NCBI GenBank assembly: GCA_009763385.1
Contig: CM019823.1
Location: forward strand, 91,089,104 to 91,153,103
DNA: 64,000 nt
From: Coix lacryma-jobi var. lacryma-jobi
Taxonomy: Eukaryota > Streptophyta > Magnoliopsida > Poales > Poaceae
Direction: 5' to 3'
Part shown: piece after piece, positions 44,954 to 56,137 of the stretch
Position numbering within the stretch: position 1 is the stretch's first letter
Layout: each line of letters opens with the position of its first letter
The notes under the pieces: generated by a model
Databases searched by the model: none
Told to the model about the DNA's origin: nothing
What the model saw: only the letters and a program-made list of their open reading frames with translations
Made by a program: the position numbers and the translations under genes

Positions 44954-45555
44954 GTGGTATCTTTTCCTCTTTCGGAGACTCAATCTTCTAATATAAACTT
45001 CTCCTCCAGCAGCTCTGAGTCGACGGCCGCTTGCCACTACCGTCAGATGACGGAAATGCGGAATCTTCACTCGGAGCCTACCATCAGGAACTGCCTCCTC
45101 GAAGATCACATCGCCCAACTCCAAAGGCGCTGGAGGATGCAGAGGCAAGAGCCTCTCGAGCGGTTCAACAATGCGTCGAGTCTGATGCATGCGTCACCGG
45201 TATTTCTCTTTTTCCCCCGAAGAATTTTCACTTAATTGAATCTCTTCTGCTTAATCTTTGACGTGTTTTGTTTACTTCACAGACTTGACCGTGCGCCTGG
45301 AGGCCCTTCAAGAGGCGGGGAACGAGGTGGCCGACTCTGTGAACGCTACCGGCGATAACGTCGCAGAGAGGGTGACCATATCCCCAAGGGTGCACGAGGC
45401 CGCCCTCCATGGTGTCCGTCATGGTGCCGCCATGGCTCTCGGGGTTGCCCAAGCCTACACCGGCCAAGACTTGGGTGGCCTTGAGATTACTCCAGAAATA
45501 AGCCACGCCATGGAAGTGAACTTCGATGGTGTCGACGGAGCGCCGGGGAGATAGC
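44954..45555 (+). CDS. spliced antisense reading frame at the 3' end of the Tat element
   Basis: Opposite to the element's own genes, the plus strand holds a candidate two-exon frame. Exon 1 (to 45199) reads ALEDAEARASRAVQQCVESD. An 83-base intron (GT at 45200, AG at 45281-45282, pyrimidine-rich end) joins it in frame to exon 2, LTVRLEALQEAGNEVADSV up to a TAG stop at 45552. The upstream part (Ser-rich, 44954-45100) is in another frame, so one indel lies near 45110. The predicted protein is Ala/Glu-rich and helical. Antisense or extra frames between pol and 3' LTR are known in Tat-lineage elements; function is unknown. Confidence 0.5.
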
Positions 45556-46220
45556 AGAGTCCACCCCCTCTGTAATCATAGTAGATAAAGTTTTTGAGTA
45601 ATCTATTAGGATTAAACTAACTGTATAAGAAATCCACTTATGAATATAATGAAGCTTCTGCTCCTTATGATCTCTCTGTGATAAGACCCATCGAGGCCCT
45701 TTAATTTCAGAAGTCTCCAAAATTGCATTTTTTGTGCTGAGGCGATGCCTCATTCGCATCGGCTATTTATTTTACTACCAGAGGCGATATCACACATACC
45801 GGCTATGCTTCCTTTTTAGTCTGAAGGAAATATAATCATATCGGCTATTGGCCATATTGCTTAATCATAACAGATCCACCCAGATACTAGATAATACTTC
45901 TTAAAATATTTTCCATTAACTGCTCTGAAATATTCGACACCTTCTAAAGTTTCATAGAAATAAGCATTGCCAGGTGCACACTTGTAATCCGATAAGGTCC
46001 CTCCCAATTTGGAGACCATTTGCCATATTTGTTATCCTTAGTCCCAATAGGCAAAATAACCTTCCAAACTAGGTCTCCTCATTAAACTTTTTCTCTCTGA
46101 CCTTTCGATCATAATACTTGGCAACTCTCAACTTTTGAGCTCTAATATTCTCAAGAGCTTTTAGCCGATGAAAATTCAAATCATCAAGGTTATCCATCGA
46201 GATGTGTATACTCATTGGCT
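45556..46220 (-). other. Tat integrase C-terminal and 3' untranslated region
   Basis: About 660 bases between the antisense frame and the readable integrase core. Pieces of the integrase C-terminus can be read on the minus strand in 45900-46200. Frames are broken and no separate gene is supported. Confidence 0.5.
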
Positions 46221-47110
46221 TTCAGATTACCTGCTGTGACACCCCTTCTGGACCCCATATTGATTTCCCAAGGTAACACAGCTTCATGACCATAGACCAA
46301 CTCATAAGGCGAACACTTAGTCGCACCATGACAAGCCATCTATAGGACCACAAGGTTTCACTGAGTATTGAATGCCACTTCTTCGATGCTCCTGACCTTT
46401 TCTTAATAATTTTGATCAAAATTTGGTTAGAAGCTTTGGCATGTCCATATAGCTTGGGCATAATATGGTGATGAGTTAATCAACTTAAAGCTTGTGCTAG
46501 CAGCAAATCCTCAAACTCTTTCGACGTAAACATCTTCCCTGATCCGTAGTAATGGTTTGAGGAACACCGAATCTGTAAATGATATGTTCCTTGATGAACT
46601 CAATTACGATAGCCTGAAAGCCTCCTTCAAAGAATAGCTTCAACCCACTTAGTGAAATAGTCAGTTGCTACCAACACAATTTGTGCCCTTTGCTAGATGC
46701 TGGGAATATTTGGCCAATCAGATCCTATTCCCCATCCTCTAAATGGTCATGGCTTGTAATTGGATTCATAGCTGATGCTGGAGATTTCTGAACATTACCG
46801 ATCTTTGACATTCTTAACATCCTTTGTAGTATTTAAAACAATCTTCTAGAATAGTTGGCCAAAAATATCCTGCTCTTCTGATCATCCATTTCATCTTATG
46901 AGCAGACTGATGTGCCCCACAAACTCCTCGTGGATTTCTCCCAACATCCAAACCTTGGCCTCTTCTGGTTGACACATTTAAGGAGCACACCATCGATTGT
47001 TTTGGATAAAGTTGATCATCAAGAAGAACAAACCTTGTAGCTTTATATCTTAGCTTTCTGGATACTGTTTTGATGGATCTTTTAAGTACTCGATACTTTC
47101 GACCCTCCAA
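46221..47110 (-). pseudogene. Tat integrase, broken
   Basis: Zinc-binding region at 46814-47110 with GVCGAHQSAHKMKWMIRRAG and YFWPTILEDCFKYYKGC. The core follows; its end is readable at 46222-46461 (ASNQILIKIIKKR, KKWHSILSETLWSYR). The core between 46470 and 46800 is broken by indels, so the catalytic Asp/Glu residues cannot be followed in one frame. Confidence 0.8.
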
Positions 47111-47176
47111 TCATCACTATCAGCAATCTCATCGGCTAATATTTTAACATTTGCTGATATCCAGAAGCACTTTGAG

Positions 47177-47527
47177 CTACCGATTAGCTTCTTGATTTTG
47201 GCATCTAGGAATATGTTTTATGATAACAGAAGAAAAAGAATCAAGTAATTCAAGACACTTCTCATAATGCTTCCTTAAGATGTCATCCTTGCATTTATAT
47301 AGGTCGAGCAATTGATTAACCAACTGAGAATCTCCAAAAATCTCAACATTTTTGGCCCTTACCTCACACAAAAGCTGAAGTCCCTTGAGAAGTGCTTCAT
47401 ACTCAGCTTGATTATTAGTAGAGGTTGGATCAATTGAAAAGGCATACTCAAAATCTCTTCCTTGAGGAGAAACGAGGACAATACCAATACCCCCACCTTG
47501 TTTGCAATTGGAACCGTCAAAGAACAA
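47177..47527 (-). CDS. Tat archaeal-type second RNase H
   Basis: A 116-residue open segment: FDGSNCKQGGGIGIVLVSP, then STNNQAEYEALLKGL and GDSQLVNQLL. The acidic residues of the RNase H fold are in place (Asp of FDGS, Glu of NQAEYEA, Asp of GDSQ). Tat-lineage Ty3 elements carry this extra RNase H between their own RNase H and integrase. It is one of the few intact domains here. Confidence 0.85.
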   Translation of the reverse strand: MFFDGSNCKQGGGIGIVLVSPQGRDFEYAFSIDPTSTNNQAEYEALLKGLQLLCEVRAKNVEIFGDSQLVNQLLDLYKCKDDILRKHYEKCLELLDSFSSVIIKHIPRCQNQEANR

Positions 47528-47599
47528 TGCCCATGGGGTAAAATCTAGAGTCTTAACTCCTGTTCATGATGATGAGTACAAAATCGGCTATTACCTGGC

Positions 47600-48960
47600 C
47601 CTGCCCTAACTGCTTTTAGCCGATTCATACTTCAAATCGAATTCTGATAATGCAAGAATCCACTTACCAATCCTCCCATTCAGAATAGGCATGGATAACA
47701 TGTGCTTTATCACATCAAACTTTGACACTACCATGCATTCAGAAGATAACAAGTAATGCCGAAGTTTGGTGCATGAAAGTACAAACACAAGCATAACTTT
47801 TCAACAGGAGAATACCTTGTTTCTGGATCGAGTAATCTTCTACTAAGATAGAACACTACTCTCTCTTTCCCTTCAAATTCTTGCATTAAGGCCGACCCAA
47901 TTGTATGATCATCAGCCGAGACATACAATTTTAAAAGGTTTATCTCTTTGAGGAGGAATCAAAACTGGTGGAGACTTCATATATTCTTTGATTTCATCAA
48001 ACGCTTTCTGTTGTTCATCTCCCCATTTAAATTCCTGGTCATCTTTTAATTTCAACAAAACTGAAAATGGCAAAATCCTGGCTCACAGATTTGAAACAAT
48101 CTTCTGATGAATTGATTTTGCCGATCAAAGTTTGCAGCTGAGTCTTTATAGTTGGTGGTACTGCTTTGTCATTGCATCATAACTCTTTTGACCAACTTTA
48201 ATTCCTTTTTCATGTACCATAAACCCCAAAACAGTCCAGCTGATACCCCAAATGCAAACTTGTGGGGATTCATCCTTAAACCATGCTTTCTTGCGCATTC
48301 AAGAGTACCTCTAAGATCCTTAAGATGCCTTTGATAATCTCTGGACTTTACAACCACATCATCAATGTAAATTTCCACAATCCCGTTGATCAACTCATGA
48401 AAGATATAATTCATAGCCCTTTGATAAGTTGCACCGGCATTCTTAAGCCCGAAATCATGACTACCCATTCATATAGGCCTATAGCGCCTGGACATCTGAA
48501 TGCAGTTTTATGTACATCTTCCTCTGCCATAAAAATTTGGTTATAACCACATTGCCATCCATAAAACTGATTACCTTATGTCATGCTGCTGCATCGACCA
48601 ACATGTCTGTCACTGGCATTGGATAACCATCCATCGGGGTGGCTTTATTCAAATCCCTGAAATCAATGCAAACTCTTCTTTTTCCATTTTTCTTATACAC
48701 AGGGACCACACTAGATATCCACTCGGCATATCTACATTGCTGAATGAAATTAGCTTCATAAAGTCGAGTGATTCCATTTTCACGTCAACCATAACCTCTG
48801 CTCTAATCCTCCTCGGAGCTTGTTTTACAGGTCGACTCCCATGTTTGATAGGTAGTCGATGCTCAACCAACGATCGATCAAGGTCAGGCATTTCAGAATA
48901 ATCCCAAGCAAAACATTCTTATTCTTTTAACAACGTAATAAGCTCTTGTCTAAACTCGGG
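47600..48960 (-). pseudogene. Tat reverse transcriptase and RNase H, broken
   Basis: RT start at 48649-48891 (DRSLVEHRLPIKHGSRPVKQ, RRIRAEVMVDVK); palm at 48169-48468 (FGLKNAGATYQRAMNYIFHE, then catalytic EIYIDDVVVKSRD). The first RNase H is at 47606-47928 (VSADDHTIGSALMQEFEGKE, YLSRRLLDPETRYSP). Catalytic YIDD is intact. Frame changes lie near 48500-48640, 48150 and 47730. The FGLKNAGATYQR box is typical of Tat and Athila elements. Confidence 0.88.
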
Positions 48961-48983
48961 ATCCAACTTGGCACTGATATATG

Positions 48984-49600
48984 TCACCTTGGTCTATCAC
49001 CATTTCCAATATCAACTGCTTCTAGTTCGTCAGTCGACGTGAAACCCTTACCCATCTTACTCTCATCTTCATTGATCGTAAAATCCATTAAATATATTTT
49101 TTGAAGCCGACTGCTTGTTGGCTGTTGGCCATCATCAGATGTCTTGAGAAAGCCTTCTTCGAGAGTCTTCCTAGAAAAGCACTCCACGTTATCAAAGTTC
49201 CAAACATCAGGGTCTAAATAAGCAATGCTAACAGTTGAATCGGCTGGTACCACTTCCACAGTGTCGCCGATCCATTGAATCATATTCTGATGCATGGTAG
49301 ATGGAACACAGCAATTGGCGTGGATCCAATCCCTTCCAAGAAGCACACAGTAGGACCCTTTTGCATCGACTACGAAGAAAGTAGTCGACATACTTTTGCT
49401 ACCAACTGTCAATTCAACACACACAGCACCCTTAGTAGTTGATACGTTGCCAGCAAAATCAGTTAACCTCACGTCGGTCTGAGTCAAGTCTTCTGCAGTC
49501 TTGCCAAGATTTTTGAAGGTAGCATATGGCATCAAATTAAACAGCTGCACCTCCATCAACTAACATCTTATTCAGAGGCCTTCTATCGACAAACCCTTTC
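48984..49600 (-). pseudogene. Tat aspartic protease region
   Basis: A 191-residue open segment reads FNLMPYATFKNLGKTAEDLT, then GSYCVLLGRDWIHANCCVPS. This is the retroviral-type aspartic protease found after Tat gag. The active-site motif VDGGAAV lies just upstream (49555-49580) but one base is missing between it and FNLMPY, so the catalytic Asp is out of frame with the body. The C-terminal extension (VECFSRKTLEEGF) links to RT. Confidence 0.82.
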
Positions 49601-49613
49601 AAATATAAAGCTT

Positions 49614-52231
49614 TTAGATTGAATGTTTTTCAGGCTTTTGAAATGTGGCCTCTTCTGCTTGATAGATCCACTGAGCAATTGCTTTTTCATTATCAGACTC
49701 TTCTTCATGATTAGAGGATCTAAACTCAGCAGGTAGCATGAACAGAGCAGCTATATTAGCCGATGACTCTCCTTTATCGGCTACTTGCTTTACTTGCTGG
49801 ACTTTGGGTTTATTTTTTTGAATCTCATCATTCCTTAGTCTTTGAACCCATCGTTTCTGGCTTTTGGTTAGCCACCAGGACACCATTGTTCTTCTTGCCA
49901 AGGATGATCATGATCGGCTAGCCTCATTCCAAGCCGATTATGAACATTTTCATTTTTATGCGTCGATCTGTCTTTTCAAATCTTAACCTTTCATGTACAG
50001 ATCGGCGGTTGTCTCTCGACTGCCTATATTCCCAATACTGCTCACTGCATTCTGGGCAATTACGAAGAGTAGGAAGTTTCAAGCCTTCATTCCAACAATG
50101 TCTAAAGAAAGGGCAATCCCAATGATTCTTCTCCTCATCTTTGATATGCCTTTCTTCTTCACGAGACCTCATGTATTCCTCCTCTTTAAGCCACTCTTGA
50201 TACTCTTGCTCATCTCTTTCTCTTTGCAATTGATTTCTTTCCTTCTAACGTTGTCATTTGTTTAATAAGATTCTGATAGTTGGACGCCTTCTTGCCTCAC
50301 CAGCCTTTGAGGTTTCAGGTTGATCATGTTGATCAGTATTCTTCTTTCCTTTCATCTCCTGATACTCCTTGGTTGTGAGTTGTTTCTTTGGATCGACCAT
50401 CCCAGCTGCCTTGGCTTTATCAGAAGTCAACACTTTGATCTCACTCCGAGGTGCAGGAGCCACCATGTTCTGTGGAAAAGGATGGCCATTGATGCTCATA
50501 CCCTTGGCCTTTTCTAAGCCAATCCTTCCTTTGACAATAGCCCTCTGGATCATATCTCTAAAAACTCGGCAATCATTAGTAGTATGAGTACCAGAGTTAT
50601 GAAATTTGCAGTACCTTTTATTTTTGAGCTCTTCAGCCGATGGGATACTGTGATTCCCAGTTAACTTGATTTGACCCTTCTCTAGCAAGTAGTCAAAATC
50701 TTGTCGGCTTTAGTGATATCAAAGCTATATTTTACATCTTTCTCGGTACTCTTAGCCTTTGCCCAAGGCATGTATTCGTTGTTTTTTCCAAGCCTAGTCC
50801 ACAATAGCCACTTCATCTTCACTTTCATCACTTGAATTATTATCTTCTTCATGCAAGAAGAAATGACTTTCTGCATTATAGGCTTTCTTGGGCTTAAAGA
50901 CTCGATTGTACCGATTCTGAGCATCAATATTCGCCACCTTTTTAGTCAAATCGGCCATATTGTTACAACCAAAGCCGATTTTCTCTCTGATGGCAGGTAT
51001 CAGCCGTCGAATTACAATGCTAACAACCTCTGAGTCTGGCAACGATAAGGTATAACACTGATTTTTAACCTCTCTGAATCTCTGAAGATCTGGCATCCAG
51101 TTTCATTATTTCCCTGCCTCGTATCGACTAAGTCTACAAGCCTTTTTCCAATATTCCAGAATCAAAATATGTATGGAACTTGTCTTCTAAATCCTCCTAG
51201 CTCTGAATGGAGTTGGATGGCAGAGATGAAAACCATGAAAAAGTTGAACCAGATAGGGATAAAGGAAACAATCTGACTTTAAGTGCTCATTCATCACCAA
51301 CTTCCCCCGAGCTGGACTAAAAACTGAGTTATATGTTCCATGGTCGTCACTGAGCCGGTTCCTGTGAATTTGGTAAAATCAGGAATTCTATATCTTGGAG
51401 GAAAAACAACCTGATCAAACCACTCTGGATACGGCTTCTTGTAGCCAGTCAGTGTAGACTTTGGCGTTAATCCAAATTGCTTTTGAACTAATCAGTGACC
51501 AGACCATGACCCGACTCATTAGCTGATCATTTGATTCACCGGCCCTTGATAGCCGATGTTCTGCTGCCCCCGAAGGCATTGCCATGATATCCTGGGTTCT
51601 CCTGAGCATCCAAGGTATAAAAATCCGAAACATAATGATATCTAGGAGGAATGTCACCAGGTGCCACATTCCCTTGATACGGTGGTGCATTAAAATCTCT
51701 GGTAATATGTCTTGCATGGGGAGCTATTTTTGTAGCCGATGAGTATATGTTATTACTCATATTCGGCTGTTGCATTGGCTGCGGCGTCACGCCCCTAGGG
51801 TTGACAATCATTTGGTTTCCGTTGCCATTAGGGCCATTGATCTGTGGTCCACCAGACGTTCCAGCTCCTTGATTGTTTCTAACGATATATGTTGGACCTC
51901 TCCTATCATCGCCTAAGTTGAAGGCCTCCTTAATGGCATTCGTGAGACCGTTGAGAAAAACTTCATTGTGATTCATCAGAGTAGCAGACATTGCTTTGCT
52001 GGTCACTTCTTGCATGGCATTGTGTTGGACCTAGACCATTGGATCAACATGTCCATCTAGACCCACCCTTGGAAGATGAGTCTTCTGGATAATCTTCTTA
52101 TCCCTGTTTCTACTGAAGCTCAATAGACACATGTAACGATATTGTTCAACAGTTTCTTCTATCATGCGTCGAAGCTCATCTGGAAGCTCCTCCACTGTCA
52201 CATTCAACACGTCTTCGTTATTGATTGTCAT
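49614..52231 (-). pseudogene. Tat gag, broken
   Basis: The start is placed at the ATG at 52231 (MTINNEDVLNVTVEELPDEL), about 13 bases after the primer site; an upstream Met at 52306 lies inside the LTR. A Gly/Pro/Asn-rich segment with NNQGAGTSGGPQINGPNGNG (near 51870) follows, then the capsid at 50794-51400 (MPDLQRFREVKNQCYTLSL). A CX2HX4HX4C finger (CKFHNSGTHTTNDC) sits near 50555-50600. A Cys-rich segment near 50050-50110 (FFRHCWNEGLK ... NCPEC) and a charged tail to 49614 follow. At least five frame changes. Confidence 0.85.
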
Positions 52232-52243
52232 GATCAGACGATT

Positions 52244-52261
52244 GGTCCCACCGGCACGCCA
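52244..52261 (-). promoter_or_regulatory. Tat element primer-binding site
   Basis: The minus strand reads TGGCGTGCCGGTGGGACC, eight bases from the LTR end. Position and TGG start fit a primer site; the tRNA is not identified. Confidence 0.6.
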
Positions 52262-52269
52262 AAAGAATG

Positions 52270-53913
52270 TGTTGACACAAAAATCCGGTCGGTAGCGCCA
52301 ACACACTCGAATGCACAGTCCTCAAAGGGTGTACGGAACAAGGTCCTGACTTCCTGAACCTTCAACAAATGGCGGTGCCAAATCTTGGTGGTGAGATTGA
52401 CTTTGGACGTGCCAGTCAATTTGACCTGCAATTGAGAAGGAGAAGAAAAAGTTATCAAATTGTGGAACCTGCCGGTTTGGTGCCAGACAGTTTCAAATTA
52501 TACGGCCCTAATATAGCCATTGTTAATAGGATATTGACTACAAAGTCAACTCCAAAAGATTGCATGAAGGCATTGAAAAGATATAAAGCAAAACAGCTAT
52601 GATATATGTAAAGAAGATTCGGGACAGATGATCAACCGATAAGCTTAAACATATCAGGAAAAATAAAGATCTATGTGTATGTCTAAACGGCGTGAAATCA
52701 ATGTATCGACTAATTGCATAGGCAGTTCTATCTGTTAACAGTGGAGTATTTCCATGCAGCCATAATAACAAATAGATCGATAAAATAGCTTAATCATCAA
52801 TACTGGGGGTGTTTCCATACAGCCATAATGATGATCAAGCTAGATCACGTCCGATACAATGAGCAGATCCGTAAATTCCAAGCCATTCAAAAGTACACAT
52901 TATGGAGAAAGCATAACTGGATCGGCTATTTTAGCTGATACAAGGTCATGAAGCACAAACAAGATCTATTCGTTAAAACCATGATTTGATTTAAGATCAA
53001 ACAAGTCTAATCTATCATATATATAAGTGGGGTTCGGAAATATAGCCATAATAAACATGCTAGATCAAATCTATCCTCTCTTAGATCAAACCACAATTTT
53101 TATCGGATATGTCGAACGCACAACATGTAACAATCAAGATTGACAAATTAGTCGATGAAAGGCTTGAATCGGCTATTTCCCTTAGTATAAGCGTGTAAAG
53201 CCTTTGGATAGCCGAAAACAAACATCTTTTAAGCTTAAGCTATTTTGTCAATCTTGATTGGGCAAGATATTGTTTAAAACCTAAAGAAAAACATTAAAGC
53301 ATAAACAACATCGATAACTTAATGAATCTATTGGTTGCCAAAACCAATAGAGCCGATAACTAGTCAAGATCGACTAAAGCAAGAGATTGATCAGAGTCAA
53401 GACAGTCTTACAAAAAGGGATCTTAAACTGATAACTAGCCATGTCATAGCTTAACAAGAGTTTGGTCGATGCCAATACAGCCTTATTGTATAATGACACG
53501 AGCCATTGGTGAAACTTACAAGCAAACCAGAGGTCGGTCGAAGCCGATGCAGTCCTGCCTGGTTGAAGGTTCCGCCGAGTTCTACGTTACTCCTACTCCT
53601 AGGGTTTTGGCCGGTGCCGATGTGTTGATTGATTGGATTGTCTTACAAAAATCGGGTTTCTAGTTATTTATAACCCGGTTGACTCCTGCCCTAACACGAC
53701 TAGGTTACATAAGAATAAAAGACGATCTAGACTTAAATTCCTTGGCCGAACCCAAACGTCTTCGAAGCTTATCATGCCTGGTCCTCATAAATCTTGGTCG
53801 TGTCCGGGTCCAAACACTCCTTTTTATTTTTCTGGCCGACTCTTTACCAATAAATCAACCGCTTGTGTTTCACAAAACACAATATCCTTTCAGTCCAAAA
53901 TCTGGTGTAAACA
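52270..53913 (-). repeat. Tat element 5' LTR
   Basis: Plus-strand ends TGTTGACACAAAAATCCGG and GGTGTAAACA, matching 43092-44712. The two LTRs differ at several percent of positions, mostly single-base gaps. Confidence 0.93.
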
Positions 53914-54512
53914 GTAACAAATCTATCTAATCTTTCACGAATATATCCTTCAGTAGTGTGGCTATTATTCCTCCAGGTGTATATTCCCCAAGAAACCCAG
54001 GTCCTACAAATTACATGCCTCCAGCGCCCCTCGAAAACTATCCATGCAGGACTGTGGCCGCGTTCTTCCTCCCTCCTTCTCGTGATCAAAGAGAATCTCA
54101 TTAAATCCCCCGCACACAACCATGGACCCTCACATGGATCGGCCAAACTTCTCAGAGTTTCCCAAGTATGAATTTTTTATCACTTTGGATTCTCCATACA
54201 TCCCTGTAAACGCCAACTCCTCCTTGAAATCCTTCAAGTCAATATCAATGTGCAGCCTTTGATTTGTTTCTCAAGCTGACATCGATCCCCCTCCTCCATA
54301 ACACTGCAATTCCCGCCCCCTTTTCCAACCGAGTCCACCACCACCATGTTTCCCATGCCTAATAGGCGCTTGAATCTTCTCATGCCTTTCTCATCCTTTT
54401 TAGTTTCGGACAAGAAAAGTACATCCACCTCCTTAGCTTTTGGGAAGCCGAGGAGACCCCGAACTGTCGGGCGGTTACCCAGGCCCCGGCAGTTCCACGC
54501 ACCAATCTTCAT
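53914..54512 (-). pseudogene. LINE ORF2 endonuclease N-terminal part
   Basis: ORF2 starts MKIGAWNCRGLGNRPTVRGL at 54512 and continues with VDVLFLSETKKDEKGMRR: the APE-type endonuclease with Asn (WNCRG) and Glu (SETK) metal-site residues. Later pieces at 53920-54146 include PWLCAGD and RERLDRFV, where the Tat element interrupts. The ORF1 stop and this ATG overlap as ATGA. Frame changes lie near 54250 and 54080. The enzyme nicks the target DNA. Confidence 0.88.
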
Positions 54513-55870
54513 TTCTGCTCGCGGGATTGTCCCGGCAATCCCGCGTTCAAAGCTTCAGAGAACCCACCTTCTGCCTCATCTCCCTTTCGAGCCCTTTTCG
54601 TTTCCTCAGTGCCAACCCACTCCATCTCGCTGGCACCTCTCTTCTTCTCCTTTTCACCACGAGGATGTTGCTGTCGACTTGGACCTTTCTCTCGTGGGAA
54701 CCGCTTAAACAAGGCCTTCCTATTTCCCTTCTCCTTTGTAGCTCCCCTGATCACTAGATTGTCTGTCACCTTCCCGCTTCCCTCCTCGGACAACACTAGG
54801 CTGTTTTCCCGCTTCTCCTCTCCGCCCCCAGCCACCTCACCCCCCTCTCCCCACCACCAGCTTCCTTTTGGCTTGAGCATTCGTTGGAGTGGGTGGGTTG
54901 AGCACTTTCAGAGGGCTTTGAACTTCTTCCTCCTCCCTTGCACTCTTTTTTGCAACCTCTTAGCTCCATCGATGATTTTGTCCTCCAAGATCACTGGGCA
55001 TCACTACCCCGATTTCCATTCCAACTCTTGTTGCTGCCTAGAAGCCTTGTCCTCCCTCCATCCCCCGAGAACGTCCAAGTTGAAGATCTCCTTCCTCCTG
55101 ACCCATACCCCTAGAATCCCCACTGCCCTTCCTCCTCTCCGGTATAAACCTCAGAGATCGGTCATATTGTATGTTGGTGTCCCCCTCCTGCTTCGTCTCA
55201 CACACCTTATCCACATGGCCAATAATACCACACACATAGCAAAACTTCGGTAGGAACTCATATCGCAGAGGGCACCATCTTTCAATGTTGCTCACCTCAT
55301 CAAACAAACATAATCCCCCTCTCAAAGGTCTCCTGATATCCAACCACACCTTCACTCGCAAGAAACAACCAGCGTCTGCCACATTATCCCCTAGATGAAC
55401 ATCCATAAACCTCCCCATCTCACCTCCAGGACCTTGCCCACCTGTTCATTGATCATCCCTAAAGGTAGCTTGAAAATTCTGAGCCAGATGGGAATGGTCG
55501 TGAATTCAATCTCCTCTTGGATTTTGACGCATCATACTCCGCCACGATAACCAACTCCTTCAAATCTCTCCCCACCATCCACGAGCCATTCTCCAAGGCC
55601 TTCTTCTTCCCAGATGCTTGGAAGATAGTCACCAAAAAGTGATTATCTCCAAGATATTTGCAGGCAACTCCCTTGAGGGGACACCACACCCTCCCAACGA
55701 CTATTCAATTGCTCCAGATGGAACAACTTTTTTGAGAGGACCTTCACCACTGCCTGCGCCTCCCCCTTCAAGACTTCTTTTTCTTTCAATCTACCTCTGC
55801 GCCGCCGATCCTCACCCCCTTCCTTTCTTCCTCCGACAGCCTCATCTTCCCCATCATCCTTCGACGTCAT
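54509..55870 (-). pseudogene. LINE ORF1, DUF4283 and zinc-knuckle protein
   Basis: From MTSKDDGEDEAVGGRKEGGE at 55870: an acidic/basic N-terminus, a DUF4283 region (GVACKYLGDNHFLVTIFQAS, ENGSWMVGRDL; 55459-55700), then FCYVCGIIGHVDKVC, a CX2CX4HX4C knuckle near 55190-55235. A charged C-terminus ends in TGA at 54509-54511. This is the RNA-binding ORF1 protein of plant L1-type LINEs. At least three frame changes separate the parts. Confidence 0.85.
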
Positions 55871-55925
55871 CCATGATCCCGCAAATCACCAACGAGATTG
55901 GCTTACACCGACTTGACACGAGGTG

Positions 55926-55935
55926 GAGAATTAGG
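55926..55935. repeat. candidate LINE target-site duplication, right copy
   Basis: GAGAATTAGG, identical to 39779-39788, placed 56 bases upstream of the ORF1 start. Confidence 0.6.
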
Positions 55936-56137
55936 GTTTCAAGACACATGCTAGCATGAAAATATGTGGGTGGCTATACGACAGTGGTATCCAAGACCGG
56001 AGGATTCCGCGTAGGCAGAAGATTAGGAGCTCGCAGAATTGAACCCGTAGGGTTAAACCGAAGCGATCCCGATCACAGAGTAGGGGAACTGGAGAACCCT
56101 AGACCGCCCCGTGACCTACCTCGAGTCGCCTAAGCAC

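Larger units (their letters stand above)
43092..53913 (-). mobile_element. Ty3/gypsy element of the Tat lineage, inserted in the LINE
   Basis: 10.8 kb with LTRs of 1621 bases (43092-44712) and 1644 bases (52270-53913). On the minus strand the order is primer site, gag, protease, RT, RNase H, a second archaeal-type RNase H, integrase, polypurine tract. The second RNase H and the FGLKNAGATYQRAM box indicate the Tat lineage. Flanks read TCAAC and GTAAC, a possible diverged 5-base target duplication. An antisense spliced frame lies at the 3' end. Confidence 0.92.
39789..55925 (-). mobile_element. L1-type LINE split by a Tat Ty3 element
   Basis: Removing 43092-53913 leaves about 5.3 kb in LINE order on the minus strand: ORF1 (DUF4283 and CCHC knuckle), endonuclease, reverse transcriptase, zinc-binding RVT domain and RNase H. 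The right part ends in the endonuclease at RERLDRFV and the left part resumes with a SDHRRL-type endonuclease end, so one LINE was interrupted. A 10-base duplication flanks the whole. The 3' end lies inside RNase H, directly followed by an A-rich tail. Confidence 0.85.

Noticed and set aside
43092..53913. Exact 5-base target duplication for the Tat element
   Set aside because: Flanks read TCAAC and GTAAC, only three of five matching; possibly diverged, but not claimed as a feature.
54346..55253. Plus-strand frames opposite LINE ORF1
   Set aside because: Ser/Pro/Phe-rich shadows; the minus strand shows DUF4283 and a CCHC knuckle.
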